NCBI GenBank assembly: GCA_029781855.1
Contig: JAKOVX010000010.1
Span: 1 to 62,306, forward strand
Source of the DNA: Acidobacteriota bacterium
GTDB taxonomy: Bacteria; Acidobacteriota; Blastocatellia; Pyrinomonadales; Pyrinomonadaceae
Length of the DNA: 62,306 bases
Direction: 5' to 3'
In this document: positions 9,130 through 18,642 of the stretch, in pieces
Layout of the letters: each line of letters starts with the position of its first letter
How positions within the stretch are numbered: position 1 is the first letter of the stretch
Made by a program: the position numbers and the translations under genes
The notes under the pieces: generated by a model
Told to the model about the DNA's origin: nothing
Database searches by the model: none
Seen by the model: the letters and a program-made list of their open reading frames with translations, nothing else

Positions 9130-10406
9130 AACTTCTCCTCGCCGATCACATTCTACCTATCTCGTCGGACCCGATAATCGGAGGCGCGGTTGTCATCGAT
9201 GGCGAACGGATCGTCGAGGTTGGATCCGCGGGAGATCTGACAGCGAAATACACCGCGGCCGAGATAACGAATTTTGGTACCGCCGCGATCCTGCCGGGTT
9301 TTGTAAATTGCCACTCGCATCTCGAGATCACATCGATGCGCGGCGCGCTGGACGAGGTCGAACACGATTTTCGTTCATGGCTGCTGCGGCTGAATTCGAG
9401 TCGGGCCGAAATGTCGGACTCAGACATCGAGGCGTCGGCCCTTCTGGGCGCCCGGGAAGGTGCCCAGGCGGGTGTCACGTGCTTCGGTGATATTGGACGG
9501 ATGGGCCATGCGGGATTGAAAGCTCTCACAAAAACCGGACTTCGCGGGATCGTTTATCAGGAGACCGAATTCTCGCCGGATAACCGTACAGCAGCTCAGG
9601 ATTTCCAGGCACTTGGCGCGAAATTTGAGAAGCTGAAGGCGGAAGAGACCGATCTGGTCGGCGTCGGCCTGTCGCCGCATTCACCATATACGGTCAGTTC
9701 ACAGCTCTTCGAGATGATAGCCCAATATTCGATAATTAATCGTATACCGTTGACGATCCACGCCGCCGAATCCGATCACGAAGTTGAACTCCTTACACGC
9801 GGAACCGGCTTTTTTACAGAGGTTTACGAGAAGTTTGACGTCGAATGGCACAGCCCACACAGTTCGCCTATCGAATATCTCGAACGCCTCGGCGTCCTCT
9901 CAGCCCAGCCGCTGCTTGCCCACTGCGTAAAGGTCTCAGATGAAGATATTCGGCGGATCTCGAATTATGGTGCGGCCGTCGCACATTGCCCGAAATCGAA
10001 CGCCAAATTCGGCCACGGGTACGCCCCGTTCGAACGGTTTCGGGATGCCGGCATTGCCGTCGGCCTCGGCAGCGATTCCGTCGCCAGCAATAATGTTTGC
10101 GATCTGTTCGAAGAAGCGCGGTTCGCGGCATTGGCGGCCCGAAATCGTGAAGGTTCGCAACGGTTCGTCTCCGCCCGGGAAGTGCTCGTGGCGGCAACAC
10201 TCGGCGGAGCCAGGGCCCTCGGGCTCGACGATTTGATCGGCACGCTCGAACCGGGTAAACAAGCCGACATCGCTGTTGTCTCGCTCGACAACATCGCCCA
10301 GCATCCGGTCACCGACGTTCACGCCGCGTTGGTTTTCTCCTCGAACGCCCGCGACGTTGTGATGACGATCGTGGCGGGCAACACTGTACATCTATCGTCA
10401 AATTAA
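9126..10406 (+). CDS. Amidohydrolase / MTA-SAH deaminase-like protein
   Basis: A metal-dependent deaminase or hydrolase of the amidohydrolase superfamily (ATZ/TRZ-MtaD branch). Metal ligands are visible in NCHSHLEI, HAAESDHE, LLAHCVKVSDED and the GLGSDSVASNN segment; the C-terminal GTLEPGKQADIAVV is the usual family ending. Likely substrates are methylthioadenosine, S-adenosylhomocysteine or aminofutalosine, but the sequence alone does not choose among them. The ATG at 9126 overlaps the transglycosylase stop by 4 bases. The longer frame back to 8994 is a shadow of the transglycosylase and was discarded. Confidence 0.8.
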   Translation: MKLLLADHILPISSDPIIGGAVVIDGERIVEVGSAGDLTAKYTAAEITNFGTAAILPGFVNCHSHLEITSMRGALDEVEHDFRSWLLRLNSSRAEMSDSDIEASALLGAREGAQAGVTCFGDIGRMGHAGLKALTKTGLRGIVYQETEFSPDNRTAAQDFQALGAKFEKLKAEETDLVGVGLSPHSPYTVSSQLFEMIAQYSIINRIPLTIHAAESDHEVELLTRGTGFFTEVYEKFDVEWHSPHSSPIEYLERLGVLSAQPLLAHCVKVSDEDIRRISNYGAAVAHCPKSNAKFGHGYAPFERFRDAGIAVGLGSDSVASNNVCDLFEEARFAALAARNREGSQRFVSAREVLVAATLGGARALGLDDLIGTLEPGKQADIAVVSLDNIAQHPVTDVHAALVFSSNARDVVMTIVAGNTVHLSSN

Positions 10407-10495
10407 TTACTAAAATTTTCGCTCATTTTTTCTAGAAATTCGAGTTAATATAGCCTCGGAGGAGGAGTGCATCCCAGCTCTGTAATTGTAGGATC

Positions 10496-11512
10496 ATGAA
10501 AAAAATATTCTTTGCTCAGGTATTGATCGCGACCGTATTTGCCATCTCGGCATTTTCACAGACCCTTTTTGACACCGGCCTTAAACAGTACGATGCCAAG
10601 CAATATGACGCTGCCATAGCTACGTTCAAGCAAGTTGTCGCGGCATCGCCGTCTAATTACTCCGCTTTGTACAATATCGGACTTTGTTATTACAACCTTG
10701 AGAATTACAACAGCGCGGTCGACTATTTCAGGCGGGCCATCGCCATTAAAGCCGACTACGTCGCGGCGTATACGCAGCTCGGCAATGCCCTCGACTATTT
10801 GGACAATTACAGCGAAGCGATCGCAGCCTATGAGCACGCCATCCAGTATGACCCGAACAACGCAAACGCCTATTTCGAGCTTGGCGTAGCGCATTATCGA
10901 AAGAAGTTATATCAGGAGGCGATCAAGGCGTTTACGAGTGCGATCCGCCTCGATCCGGGCCGCCCGGACACCCATTACCGGATCGCCCTGTGTTACAACG
11001 CTCTAAAGCGGACCGGCGACGCCCAGAGCGAGTTTGAGAAAGCGGTTTCTTTGGGCATTCGTAACGGCTACGCGCAGTATGAACTCGGCAAGATCTATAA
11101 TGACCAGGGCAAGACTGACGATGCGATAAGGATCCTAACTTCGGCGATACAACTGAAGGACGACCTCGTTGATGCACATCTTGAACTCGGCAATTCGTAT
11201 TACAACTCGAACCGGCCCAACGAAGCGATTCCGCAGTACAAGCGCGCGACCGAGCTATCGCCTAAGAGCGTCACGGCAAGCCTGTATCTAGCCGACGCGT
11301 ATCTCAACGCCAAGCGCTATGACGAAGCTATCCCGATTTACATTAGAACGATCGGGCTCGACCCCAAGAAAGCCGAGGCATTTTACGGCCTGGGGTTGAC
11401 GTATTACAACCTCAAGGAAAAGCAACTTGTCCAACAGCAATATGACAAGTTGCGACCGCTCGACAGTGAACTTGCCGCTAAACTGCTCGGGTTTCTGAAC
11501 AAAATGCCATGA
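10496..11512 (+). CDS. Secreted tetratricopeptide-repeat protein
   Basis: A 338-residue protein with a signal peptide (MKKIFFAQVLIATVFAISAFSQ shortened to the run ending FSQ) followed by about eight consecutive TPR units. Repeats such as FDTGLKQYDAKQYDAAIATF, LYNIGLCYYNLENYNSAVDY and YTQLGNALDYLDNYSEAIAA show the 34-residue period with conserved Gly/Ala/Tyr positions. TPR arrays are protein-protein scaffolds, and the partner is unknown. It is probably periplasmic or outer-membrane associated. It converges with the S9 peptidase gene and the two share a bidirectional terminator. Confidence 0.85.
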   Translation: MKKIFFAQVLIATVFAISAFSQTLFDTGLKQYDAKQYDAAIATFKQVVAASPSNYSALYNIGLCYYNLENYNSAVDYFRRAIAIKADYVAAYTQLGNALDYLDNYSEAIAAYEHAIQYDPNNANAYFELGVAHYRKKLYQEAIKAFTSAIRLDPGRPDTHYRIALCYNALKRTGDAQSEFEKAVSLGIRNGYAQYELGKIYNDQGKTDDAIRILTSAIQLKDDLVDAHLELGNSYYNSNRPNEAIPQYKRATELSPKSVTASLYLADAYLNAKRYDEAIPIYIRTIGLDPKKAEAFYGLGLTYYNLKEKQLVQQQYDKLRPLDSELAAKLLGFLNKMP

Positions 11513-11525
11513 AGGGACCAAACAC

Positions 11526-11550
11526 AAAAAAGGGAGCGTAAAGCTCCCCT
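11526..11550. terminator. Bidirectional terminator between TPR and S9 peptidase genes
   Basis: GGGAGC (11532-11537) pairs with GCTCCC (11543-11548). On the minus strand the stem is followed by TTTTTT (complement of 11526-11531), which fits termination of the S9 peptidase transcript. On the plus strand the tail is weaker (CTTATTG). Confidence 0.65.
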
Positions 11551-11571
11551 TATTGCCGTTCCAACCGCGTT

Positions 11572-13698
11572 CTACCGCGGGACGACGTCGTATTCCGGCT
11601 TCGGCACGCCCATCAGCCATTTGTCGAACCAGCCGACTATGTGTTGAAGCCGCTCGATCCGGTGCCACGGCTGACCGGACCGTGACAATTCGTGCGACTC
11701 GTTCGGAAAACGCACCATCACGGTAGGTATCTTGCGGTATTTCAATGCCCGGAACATGTCCTCGCCGCCACCCGTCGGCGGCGTCCTGTAATCGGCCTCA
11801 CCGAGGATGAACATCATCGGTGTCGTCACATTCTTGATATATGTGATTGGCGAACGGTCCTTAAAACCATCGACATCCTCGAACGGCGGGCCCTTAAACC
11901 AGGACGGCTCGAACAGCGTGAAATCGGCCGTGTACCACCAGTTTGCCCAATCTGAAATATCGCGCTGCGCGACTGCCGCTTTGAACCGCTGCGTCTGGGT
12001 CACGGTCCAGTTCGTCAACAGTCCGCCGCCGCTGCCGCCGGTGACCCCGAGCTTTTCCGTGTCGATGTAGCCGCGTTTAATGACCTCGTCAACGCCCGCC
12101 ATCAGGTCTTTGTAATCGTCGCCGGGATACTTGTACTGAATGATGTTGCCGAAATCCTGCCCGTAGGTCGTGCTCCCGCGCGGGTTCGGATACAAGACGA
12201 CGTAGCCCTTGGCCGCCATCCATTGAAACTCGTGGTCAAAGACATAACCGTAAGCTGTATGCGGGCCGCCATGGATATTCAGGATCAGCGGATATTTCTT
12301 GCTCGGGTCGAAATCGGGCGGCTTTTGCACCCACGCCTGTATCTTCTTACCGTCAAAGCTCGTGTACCAGATCTCCTCTGGCTCGGTCAGGTTAAGCTTC
12401 GCGAAGAGATCGCCGTTCGCTCGCGTTAGCTGGACGGCCGTTTTCTTTTTAAGGTCCTGAACCCATATATCGCCAATGCTCGTCGGGGTCGACACAGAAT
12501 AAACGAGCTTCGCCGCGTCCGGCGTTGATCGAAGTGACGAGACGGCCTGGTTGCCAGTCGTCACATCGGTCTCCTTTCCGGTCGAGGCGTCAAATTGGCC
12601 GATATTCGCTCTTCCCTCTTTTGCATAAACCAGAGTGATCGCCTTTCCGTCGGGCGACCAGATCGGACCGCCTCCGCCTCCGCCGCGGGGAGGGGCATTA
12701 TCGCCGCCGACGCCGCTTCCGACATCGTAATCAAATCCCGCGGTCAGATTTCTCGGCTGGGCATTCCGTTCGATATCGAGCACCCAGAGGTCGGGCTGCG
12801 TATACGAATTGACAGGCTTGTTCGGCGAACCGACGAAGGCGAACCGCTTGCCGTCCGGACTGAGCGATAGTGCCCCGCCGCTGACGTCAAACGACGTGAT
12901 CTTGACAGGTTCGCCGCCGGTTGCGGACACCGAATAGACCGTCGTTGGCTGAAGTTGATAATAAGGTTCGGCGACTCTATCGGAGGTGAAAAAGACCGTC
13001 GAACCGTCCTTCGACCAGTTGAAATCGCCTTCGCTGAACTGCCCGCTTGTGATCTGTTTTGGGGTGACCTTGTCTTCGGGTGTCGTCGGTGCCGACACGA
13101 TCCAGAGATGCTGCGGGTGCGTGAAGTCGAGGTAGCCGGCGCCGTTCGACCGGTAAACGGCACGGGTAATAACGCGAACATCGCTGACATGCTCACCCGG
13201 CGTTTTCTTGTCCTGCTTCGCCAGGTCTTCGGGGCTGGTTCCGCTGCCGAACGCTATCCACTTGCCGTCCGGCGACCAGATCGGGCCGCCAGCCCCTTTG
13301 ATCAGGCTGGTGAACTGCCACGAATCCCCGCCCGCCATCGACAGCATAAATAGCTGCGGTGCATCCGGTTTGCCGTCCTTTTCCGTGAGGCGGACAAATG
13401 CCAGGTATTTGCCATCGGGCGACCATCGCGGTGACCCGTCGCGGTTACCGCTTGTGATCCGATGAGGTTCCTCATTGCCGCTTGCCGGAACGGCCCATAT
13501 CGACGTATCGTAGCCGTCTTTTTTGGCGTTGACGGTCACCCTGACAAACGCGACCATCGATCCGTCGGGTGATATCTGCGGGTCGGCGACCCAGGTGAAG
13601 TCGAAAAGGTCAGTTTCGGCTATGCTTCGCTTCTGAGCCGAGGCGGCTACCGAAAGGACGAGCAAGACCACGGACAGGCGTACAAGTATTTTCCGCAT
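11572..13698 (-). CDS. S9 family peptidase (prolyl oligopeptidase / acylaminoacyl-peptidase type)
   Basis: A secreted serine peptidase of 708 residues. A signal peptide (ending LSVAASAQK) precedes a WD40/TolB-like beta-propeller (repeats ISPDGSMVAFV, WSPDGKYLAFV, WSPDGKWIAFG and others) and a C-terminal alpha/beta-hydrolase domain. Catalytic residues visible: Ser in TGGSGGGLLTNW, Asp in GEADYRTPP and His in FPNESHELSR. The propeller restricts entry to short peptides. Together with the Opp importer and the POT transporter in this window it suggests peptide scavenging. A proline-rich/glycine-rich insert near 340-350 (NAPPRGGGGGGP) interrupts the propeller. Confidence 0.9.
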   Translation of the reverse strand: MRKILVRLSVVLLVLSVAASAQKRSIAETDLFDFTWVADPQISPDGSMVAFVRVTVNAKKDGYDTSIWAVPASGNEEPHRITSGNRDGSPRWSPDGKYLAFVRLTEKDGKPDAPQLFMLSMAGGDSWQFTSLIKGAGGPIWSPDGKWIAFGSGTSPEDLAKQDKKTPGEHVSDVRVITRAVYRSNGAGYLDFTHPQHLWIVSAPTTPEDKVTPKQITSGQFSEGDFNWSKDGSTVFFTSDRVAEPYYQLQPTTVYSVSATGGEPVKITSFDVSGGALSLSPDGKRFAFVGSPNKPVNSYTQPDLWVLDIERNAQPRNLTAGFDYDVGSGVGGDNAPPRGGGGGGPIWSPDGKAITLVYAKEGRANIGQFDASTGKETDVTTGNQAVSSLRSTPDAAKLVYSVSTPTSIGDIWVQDLKKKTAVQLTRANGDLFAKLNLTEPEEIWYTSFDGKKIQAWVQKPPDFDPSKKYPLILNIHGGPHTAYGYVFDHEFQWMAAKGYVVLYPNPRGSTTYGQDFGNIIQYKYPGDDYKDLMAGVDEVIKRGYIDTEKLGVTGGSGGGLLTNWTVTQTQRFKAAVAQRDISDWANWWYTADFTLFEPSWFKGPPFEDVDGFKDRSPITYIKNVTTPMMFILGEADYRTPPTGGGEDMFRALKYRKIPTVMVRFPNESHELSRSGQPWHRIERLQHIVGWFDKWLMGVPKPEYDVVPR

Positions 13699-13776
13699 AC
13701 ATTCTCCGTAAGGTTCGTTGATTCGAACCTAGTATACGGAAAGAGGAGCGGTTTGGTTACCCGAGACCAAAAAAAT

Positions 13777-14697
13777 CTATTTTGGCAGCCCGGCAGCGGA
13801 TCTCAGCTCTCGCAACAGGTCCGCCTGCGTCCAATCGTTGCCCGGAATGATCTTCACGACCTTGCCGTCCGGACCGATCACAGCCGTTCGGAGCGAATGG
13901 TTGATTTTTGTCTTATCGGTCGGGTCAACTTCATATCGCAAACCGAAAAAGTCCGCGATCTTTCGCACTTCTTCATCCTTGCCGACCGCCAATTGCCACA
14001 CGCCGAATTGATACTTCGAGTCGTTGCCCATGTACCCGATGCCATACGACCGCAGTTTTGCCGGCGTGTCGTTCGCCGGGTCGAACGAGATGCTTAGCAG
14101 ACGGAGCTTTTCCTTGAGCACCGGATCAGCCTCGATCTGCCGCGTAAGGTCGCTGAAATTGGTCGACATCCTGATGCAGTAATCCGGCAGCGGGCATTTC
14201 GCGTAGATGAACGTCAGCGCGAATGCCTTGCCTTCGAAATCCTTGACCGAGATCTTTTTCCCGTCTTGATTGGTCAGAGAAAAATCCGGGACCGGCTTGC
14301 CGACCTGAGCAAAATTCTCATTTACGGGCGGCGCCGGATTGTTCGGGTCCGGTGCCGACAGGATGCCGATCTTTTCGATCCAGAACGGATCCTTGGCTCC
14401 GTTGTCTACAACCAGTTCGCCGCGGATCTCCGATCCGGGGACCATGTCGTCCCACACCCAATCTTCGTGGACCGGGAAATCCATGGTCATCGCTTCCATA
14501 AATCCGGGGATGTCGTCGTGCTCCAGCTTGACCTTTTTGTTCGCCTTATCGACCGAGATCACCTTGCCCTTGATCGGGTAGCGCTTCGCGTTCGCCGATG
14601 CCGAATTCGAAGCTGAGTTAGCGTTACCGGTCGCGGAATTACGTTGGCAGGAAGTAAATAGAAAAGCGAAAATGAGCGAGAATATGATAATGCGCAT
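13777..14697 (-). CDS. SCO family copper protein with N-terminal CusF-like domain
   Basis: A 306-residue lipoprotein (MRIIIFSLIFAFLFTSC, lipid Cys17) with two domains. A CusF-like copper-binding module spans about 40-112, with H60, M67, M70 and M72 in EHDDIPGFMEAMTMDF. A SCO1/SenC thioredoxin-fold domain spans about 132-306, with C168 and C174 in KCPLPDYC and H267 in INHSLR, the three SCO copper ligands. The spacing is CX5C rather than the usual CX3C. SCO proteins deliver copper or reduce cysteines for cytochrome oxidase CuA assembly. The frame extends to 14733, but the ATG at 14697 gives the lipoprotein signal. It is divergent from folD. Confidence 0.85.
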   Translation of the reverse strand: MRIIIFSLIFAFLFTSCQRNSATGNANSASNSASANAKRYPIKGKVISVDKANKKVKLEHDDIPGFMEAMTMDFPVHEDWVWDDMVPGSEIRGELVVDNGAKDPFWIEKIGILSAPDPNNPAPPVNENFAQVGKPVPDFSLTNQDGKKISVKDFEGKAFALTFIYAKCPLPDYCIRMSTNFSDLTRQIEADPVLKEKLRLLSISFDPANDTPAKLRSYGIGYMGNDSKYQFGVWQLAVGKDEEVRKIADFFGLRYEVDPTDKTKINHSLRTAVIGPDGKVVKIIPGNDWTQADLLRELRSAAGLPK

Positions 14698-14769
14698 ATA
14701 TTTTTTGACTACGAGATATCCCGATTTTAGCAAAGTTGTTCAGTATGCGATAAGATTCGGTTACGATTT

Positions 14770-15699
14770 ATGTCTGCAAATTTGTTAAGAGGAAAACCGA
14801 TAGCTGACGCCATCAAGTCAGAAGTTGAGGCGGAAGTCGCGGAAATTCGGGCATCGCACGGATTTTCCCCATGCCTCGCAGTAGTTAGGGTTGGCGAGGA
14901 TCCCGCGTCCGCCGTATATGTTGGCAGCAAGGTGAAGACCGCCGAAGAGCTCGGCATCATATCGGAGCATCTTCACTTCCCCGCTGAGACGCCGCACGAA
15001 AAGATCGTCGATGTCGTCAAGGCCTTGAATGCTCGTGACGATGTGGACGGAATACTCGTTCAACTCCCGCTGCCGAAACACATCGATGAAAGAACGGTGC
15101 TTGAACTGATCGACCCCGAAAAGGACGTGGACGGTTTTCACCCGGTTAACGCCGGGCGTCTGATGCAGGGACACGAGGCATTGACGCCGTGCACGCCGGC
15201 CGGAGTGATCGAGGTCCTGAAACGATCGGGCATCGCTATTGCGGGTAAGAACGCGGTCGTCGTCGGCCGTAGCAACATCGTCGGAAAACCGATGGCGATG
15301 TTGCTGCTGCAGGAAAACGCAACGGTCACGATCTGTCATTCGCGAACGGCGAATCTGGCCGATGTCTGTTCTCGAGCCGACATTTTGGTCGCCGCGATCG
15401 GGCGGGCGGGATTTATCAAAGCCGAACACATTGGCGAAGGCTCGACGGTGATCGACGTCGGGATCAATAATGTCTCCGACCCTGCGTTCGCCCGCGAGCT
15501 TTTCGGTCCCGATGACCTCGAAAAACGGCTCGGTGTCATTGAAAACCGCGGATTTACTTTGGTTGGGGACGTCAATCCGAAAGACGCGATGGAAAAGGCT
15601 GCGAACTTCACCCCGGTCCCAGGCGGGATCGGCCTTCTGACCGTCGCGATGCTGATGAAGAATACGGTCACCGCCGCGAAGATGAGGCGAAAACTGTGA
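14770..15699 (+). CDS. folD: Bifunctional methylenetetrahydrofolate dehydrogenase / cyclohydrolase
   Basis: Interconverts 5,10-methylene-, methenyl- and 10-formyl-tetrahydrofolate with NADP, in one-carbon metabolism. Visible landmarks: YVGSKVKTAEELGI with the catalytic Lys, GILVQLPLPKHIDE, the nucleotide-site segment VVGRSNIVGKPMAMLLL and the C-terminal PVPGGIGLLTVAMLMKNT. The 309-residue length is normal for FolD. It heads a tight cluster folD-mazG-coaE-SBP with 12-, 6- and overlapping-base junctions, so a shared transcript is likely. Confidence 0.95.
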   Translation: MSANLLRGKPIADAIKSEVEAEVAEIRASHGFSPCLAVVRVGEDPASAVYVGSKVKTAEELGIISEHLHFPAETPHEKIVDVVKALNARDDVDGILVQLPLPKHIDERTVLELIDPEKDVDGFHPVNAGRLMQGHEALTPCTPAGVIEVLKRSGIAIAGKNAVVVGRSNIVGKPMAMLLLQENATVTICHSRTANLADVCSRADILVAAIGRAGFIKAEHIGEGSTVIDVGINNVSDPAFARELFGPDDLEKRLGVIENRGFTLVGDVNPKDAMEKAANFTPVPGGIGLLTVAMLMKNTVTAAKMRRKL

Positions 15700-15711
15700 C
15701 CGAACAAAAAT

Positions 15712-16011
15712 ATGAACTTTGAAGAATATCAATCGGCTGCCTGCAAAACTGCTCTTTATCCGCGTCGGCTTGAGAATATCGAGTACCCGACGCTCGGGCT
15801 TGCCGGCGAGGCCGGCGAGGTGGCAAACATCGTCAAAAAGATCCAACGCGATCACGGCGGCGTGATGAACGAAGAGATACGCACAAAGCTCAAGGACGAA
15901 CTCGGCGATGTTCTCTGGTACATTTCGGCGTGCGCCGACGAGCTTGACCTGACGCTGACCGAGATCGCCGAATACAACGTTGAAAAACTCGCAAAACGCC
16001 ACGGCGGGTGA
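15712..16011 (+). CDS. MazG-like nucleotide pyrophosphohydrolase
   Basis: A 99-residue single-domain protein of the all-alpha NTP-PPase (MazG/iMazG) superfamily, which hydrolyses NTPs or noncanonical dNTPs to monophosphate and pyrophosphate. The magnesium-binding acidic motifs are LAGEAGEVANIVKKIQRD (helix 1) and LKDELGDVLWYISACADEL (helix 2). The length fits the minimal MazG-like form rather than full-length MazG with tandem domains. It lies 12 bases after folD and 6 before coaE, consistent with a housekeeping operon. Confidence 0.85.
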   Translation: MNFEEYQSAACKTALYPRRLENIEYPTLGLAGEAGEVANIVKKIQRDHGGVMNEEIRTKLKDELGDVLWYISACADELDLTLTEIAEYNVEKLAKRHGG

Positions 16012-16017
16012 TCAATT

Positions 16018-16638
16018 ATGTTGACCGTCGGCCTGACCGGATCGATCGCTGTCGGCAAATCGCACGTTTGCCGCGTCCTGAGTGAGGCGGGTTTGCACGT
16101 CCTCGACGCGGACCAAACCGCACGTGAGGTTGTTGCCGCAGGCACCGACGGGCTCGCTGAGATCGTTCGGAATTTTGGCGATGACGTCCTCCAGCCAGAC
16201 GGCGAACTCGATCGCAAGAAGCTCGGTGCCATTATTTTCGGCGACCCGACAAAACGCGAATTGCTGAACTCGATCGTCCATCCACGTGTCATTTCCGCTC
16301 AGAACGACTGGATCGAAAAGCTTGAGAAGAGCGACCCGAACGGCATCGCCGTGATCGACGCCGCGCTGATGATCGAGTCGGGCGGATATAAGCGTTTTCC
16401 GGAAATAATTGTTGTCTGGTGCGAACCTGAGATACAATTAGAACGCCTGATGCGACGCGATCATCTCAGTGAAGGCGAAGCAAAACAACGCATCGCCGCA
16501 CAGATGCCGCAGGAAGAGAAAATGCGATTCGCCGATCATCTGATCGACACTTCGGGCAGTTTAGAGGAAACTCGCGGAAAGGTGCTGAAACTGGTTGAGC
16601 ATCTGCGAGAACTGGCAAACGAAAAAGATGACAATTGA
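16018..16638 (+). CDS. coaE: Dephospho-CoA kinase
   Basis: Phosphorylates the 3'-hydroxyl of dephospho-CoA, the last step of CoA synthesis. The P-loop is GLTGSIAVGKSHV at the N-terminus, followed by LDADQTAREVV (substrate-site Asp) and the lid/CoA region around RLMRRDHLSEGEAKQRIAAQ. The 206-residue length is normal. Its last 11 bases overlap the start of the downstream binding-protein gene. Confidence 0.93.
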   Translation: MLTVGLTGSIAVGKSHVCRVLSEAGLHVLDADQTAREVVAAGTDGLAEIVRNFGDDVLQPDGELDRKKLGAIIFGDPTKRELLNSIVHPRVISAQNDWIEKLEKSDPNGIAVIDAALMIESGGYKRFPEIIVVWCEPEIQLERLMRRDHLSEGEAKQRIAAQMPQEEKMRFADHLIDTSGSLEETRGKVLKLVEHLRELANEKDDN

Positions 16639-18538
16639 TAAGAAATTATTCGGTGGACGTGGAGCAAAGTTATTCGCTCTTCGTGTGACCGGATCATTCT
16701 TTTTGGTTGCCGCGACCCTTTTCGCTGGTTCATGTGCGGAACTTAAACGCCCTGAGACAGAACCTTTCTTTGCGGAAACCCCGCCGCCGCCACAACAGGA
16801 ATTCAGATGGAGCAACGGAAAGACGCCTAAGAGTTTTGACCCGGCCCGCGCCGCGGCTCCGCCGGAAACAGACATTGTCCGTGCCGTTTACGACGGGCTG
16901 ACGGACCTTGACCCTAAATCACTAAAAGCTGTTCCCGGCATTGCCGAGAAATGGGAATCGTCCCCCGATCTTCGGACCTGGACATTCCATCTCCGCAAGG
17001 ACGCCCGCTGGTCAAACGGCGAGCCTGTGACCGCCGGTGATTTTGTTAGTTCGTGGAAACGGCTCGTCGGATTGAAAGACAAAGTTGCCAACCCATTTCT
17101 CTTTCAGAATATCGTTGGAATGAAGGAAAAGGCTGTATCGACGGAGCATCAAAGCGACGATCCAACCGACTTCGTTCACGATGCGTCACCGGACCTGCGA
17201 ACGCCATTTCGGAAAATACAGCCGGAGCCCAATTCGGCAGCGAGTTCGCAGCCTTCACCTCACGCGGCATCGCAACCGCCGTCCGCAGACGATTTGGCTG
17301 CCCGCAAGGACGCCGCGAAATTCGGAGCTGAGGCCGTAGACGACTTGACGTTGAAAGTGTCTCTCGAATCACCCGACAAGGATTTCCCGCAGTTGGTAGC
17401 GAACCCCATTTTTAGGCCGGTTTACGGCGATGGCAAGGAATTTGACATGCCCGGCCTTGATGCTGCCCTCGTAACGAACGGGGCGTTCAAAATTACGTCC
17501 GCGGACAACAGTGCGGTCATCGTCGAACGCTCCGACAATTACTGGAACCGACAGTCGGTCGGTTTGGAGCGAGTTCGCTTTGTGTCGATGGATTCGCCCG
17601 AAAAGGCGCTTGAAGCTTATCGGGCCGGCACCATCGACGCTGTTTCGAACGCGGAATTTGAGCCGCTTGCGCTGAAGTTGCTTACACCGTTTGACGATTT
17701 CCGCCGATCGACACATAGTGCCCTGAATTTTTACGAGGTCAATCCGAAAAATGCGCCCTTCAGCGATCGAAGGGTCCGCGAGGCACTTGCTATTTCGATC
17801 GACCGGGTTCGCCTGACGGAAGGTGAGCTCGAAGGTTCCACTCAGCCGGCCTATTCGTTTTTACCGCTTGGTGAACCGAATACGAAGGAATTGTCCTTAG
17901 ATGTTGTTCGTGCAAAAGATCTGATGGCGAAGGCCGGCTATGAAAACGGCAAAGACTTCCCGCAGATAAGGCTCGTTATCAACCGTAACGACACCCAGCA
18001 GCGGGTCGCCAAGACCGTAGCAAAGATGTGGAAAGACAACCTGAATGTCGACACTCAGGTCATTGTAAAAGAGTCGTCAGAAATGGAGAAGATCCGGACG
18101 GACGGTGATTTTGACCTAATTCGCCGCGGAGCCGTAATGCCGACGCCGGATGAGTTTGTCAGCCTTACGTCTGTTTTCGGCCCGCTGAAAGGGTCGTCCG
18201 CCGAAGCCGGAAGGAACCTGAAGAAAGAAGAATTATCGGCTGATCTTCGTTCGGAACAGAAACCTCCCCAGGAAACACGGCCTTTGGGCGGCCCAAGTGA
18301 CAAAGAAGAATTGATACCGGGCATTAAGCCGAAGAAGATGCCGACTCCGGAACCGACGCCCAGCGAAGAAAATTCCATCTTTGATATCTTCGCTATACCG
18401 CTCTATTTTCCGACGAGTTATTCGCTGGTCAAGCCGTACGTCCAAGGATTCGAAATGAACGGCCTGGACGCTCCATCGCTAAAAGAAGTGACCATCGACA
18501 ACACCTGGCAACCCAAAGCGACACGCGGCGAATCGTAA
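16628..18538 (+). CDS. Peptide ABC transporter substrate-binding lipoprotein (first copy)
   Basis: An OppA/DppA-like SBP_bac_5 receptor for oligopeptides or similar solutes, anchored by a lipobox Cys (FLVAATLFAGSC). Family features include SFDPARAAAPPETDIVRAVY, DGLTDLDPKSLKAVPGIAEK and WTFHLRKDARWSNGEPVTAG. Two low-complexity inserts are unusual: a Pro/Ser-rich one near 200-225 (PEPNSAASSQPSPHAASQPP) and a Lys/Pro-rich one near 545-600 (IKPKKMPTPEPTPSEE). The start overlaps coaE by 11 bases; the frame back to 16595 lies inside coaE. It shares its general sequence layout with the next gene, suggesting duplication. Confidence 0.88.
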   Translation: MTIDKKLFGGRGAKLFALRVTGSFFLVAATLFAGSCAELKRPETEPFFAETPPPPQQEFRWSNGKTPKSFDPARAAAPPETDIVRAVYDGLTDLDPKSLKAVPGIAEKWESSPDLRTWTFHLRKDARWSNGEPVTAGDFVSSWKRLVGLKDKVANPFLFQNIVGMKEKAVSTEHQSDDPTDFVHDASPDLRTPFRKIQPEPNSAASSQPSPHAASQPPSADDLAARKDAAKFGAEAVDDLTLKVSLESPDKDFPQLVANPIFRPVYGDGKEFDMPGLDAALVTNGAFKITSADNSAVIVERSDNYWNRQSVGLERVRFVSMDSPEKALEAYRAGTIDAVSNAEFEPLALKLLTPFDDFRRSTHSALNFYEVNPKNAPFSDRRVREALAISIDRVRLTEGELEGSTQPAYSFLPLGEPNTKELSLDVVRAKDLMAKAGYENGKDFPQIRLVINRNDTQQRVAKTVAKMWKDNLNVDTQVIVKESSEMEKIRTDGDFDLIRRGAVMPTPDEFVSLTSVFGPLKGSSAEAGRNLKKEELSADLRSEQKPPQETRPLGGPSDKEELIPGIKPKKMPTPEPTPSEENSIFDIFAIPLYFPTSYSLVKPYVQGFEMNGLDAPSLKEVTIDNTWQPKATRGES

Positions 18539-18545
18539 GGAAAGC

Positions 18546-18572
18546 TTGCAATTACAGCAATTTGCATATAAG
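18546..18572 (+). promoter_or_regulatory. Possible internal promoter before the second SBP gene
   Basis: TTGCAA (18546-18551) and TATAAG (18567-18572) are separated by 15 bases. A small GC hairpin with CCCC and GGGG arms around 18596-18609 lies downstream, with GGAG just before the ATG at 18643. Weak evidence; it could let the second binding protein be transcribed separately. Confidence 0.3.
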
Positions 18573-18642
18573 TTTTTCTTGCTCGCATTTAAGTAGCCCC
18601 GCCTTGGGGTCCTTCGACCGAAACAGTTTTGGAGTTCACAAT

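Noticed and set aside
14818..16002. 394-residue open frame on the minus strand opposite folD and the MazG-like gene
   Set aside because: Shadow frame: it lacks family motifs and has Arg/His/Asp-skewed composition, while the plus strand encodes clear FolD and MazG proteins.
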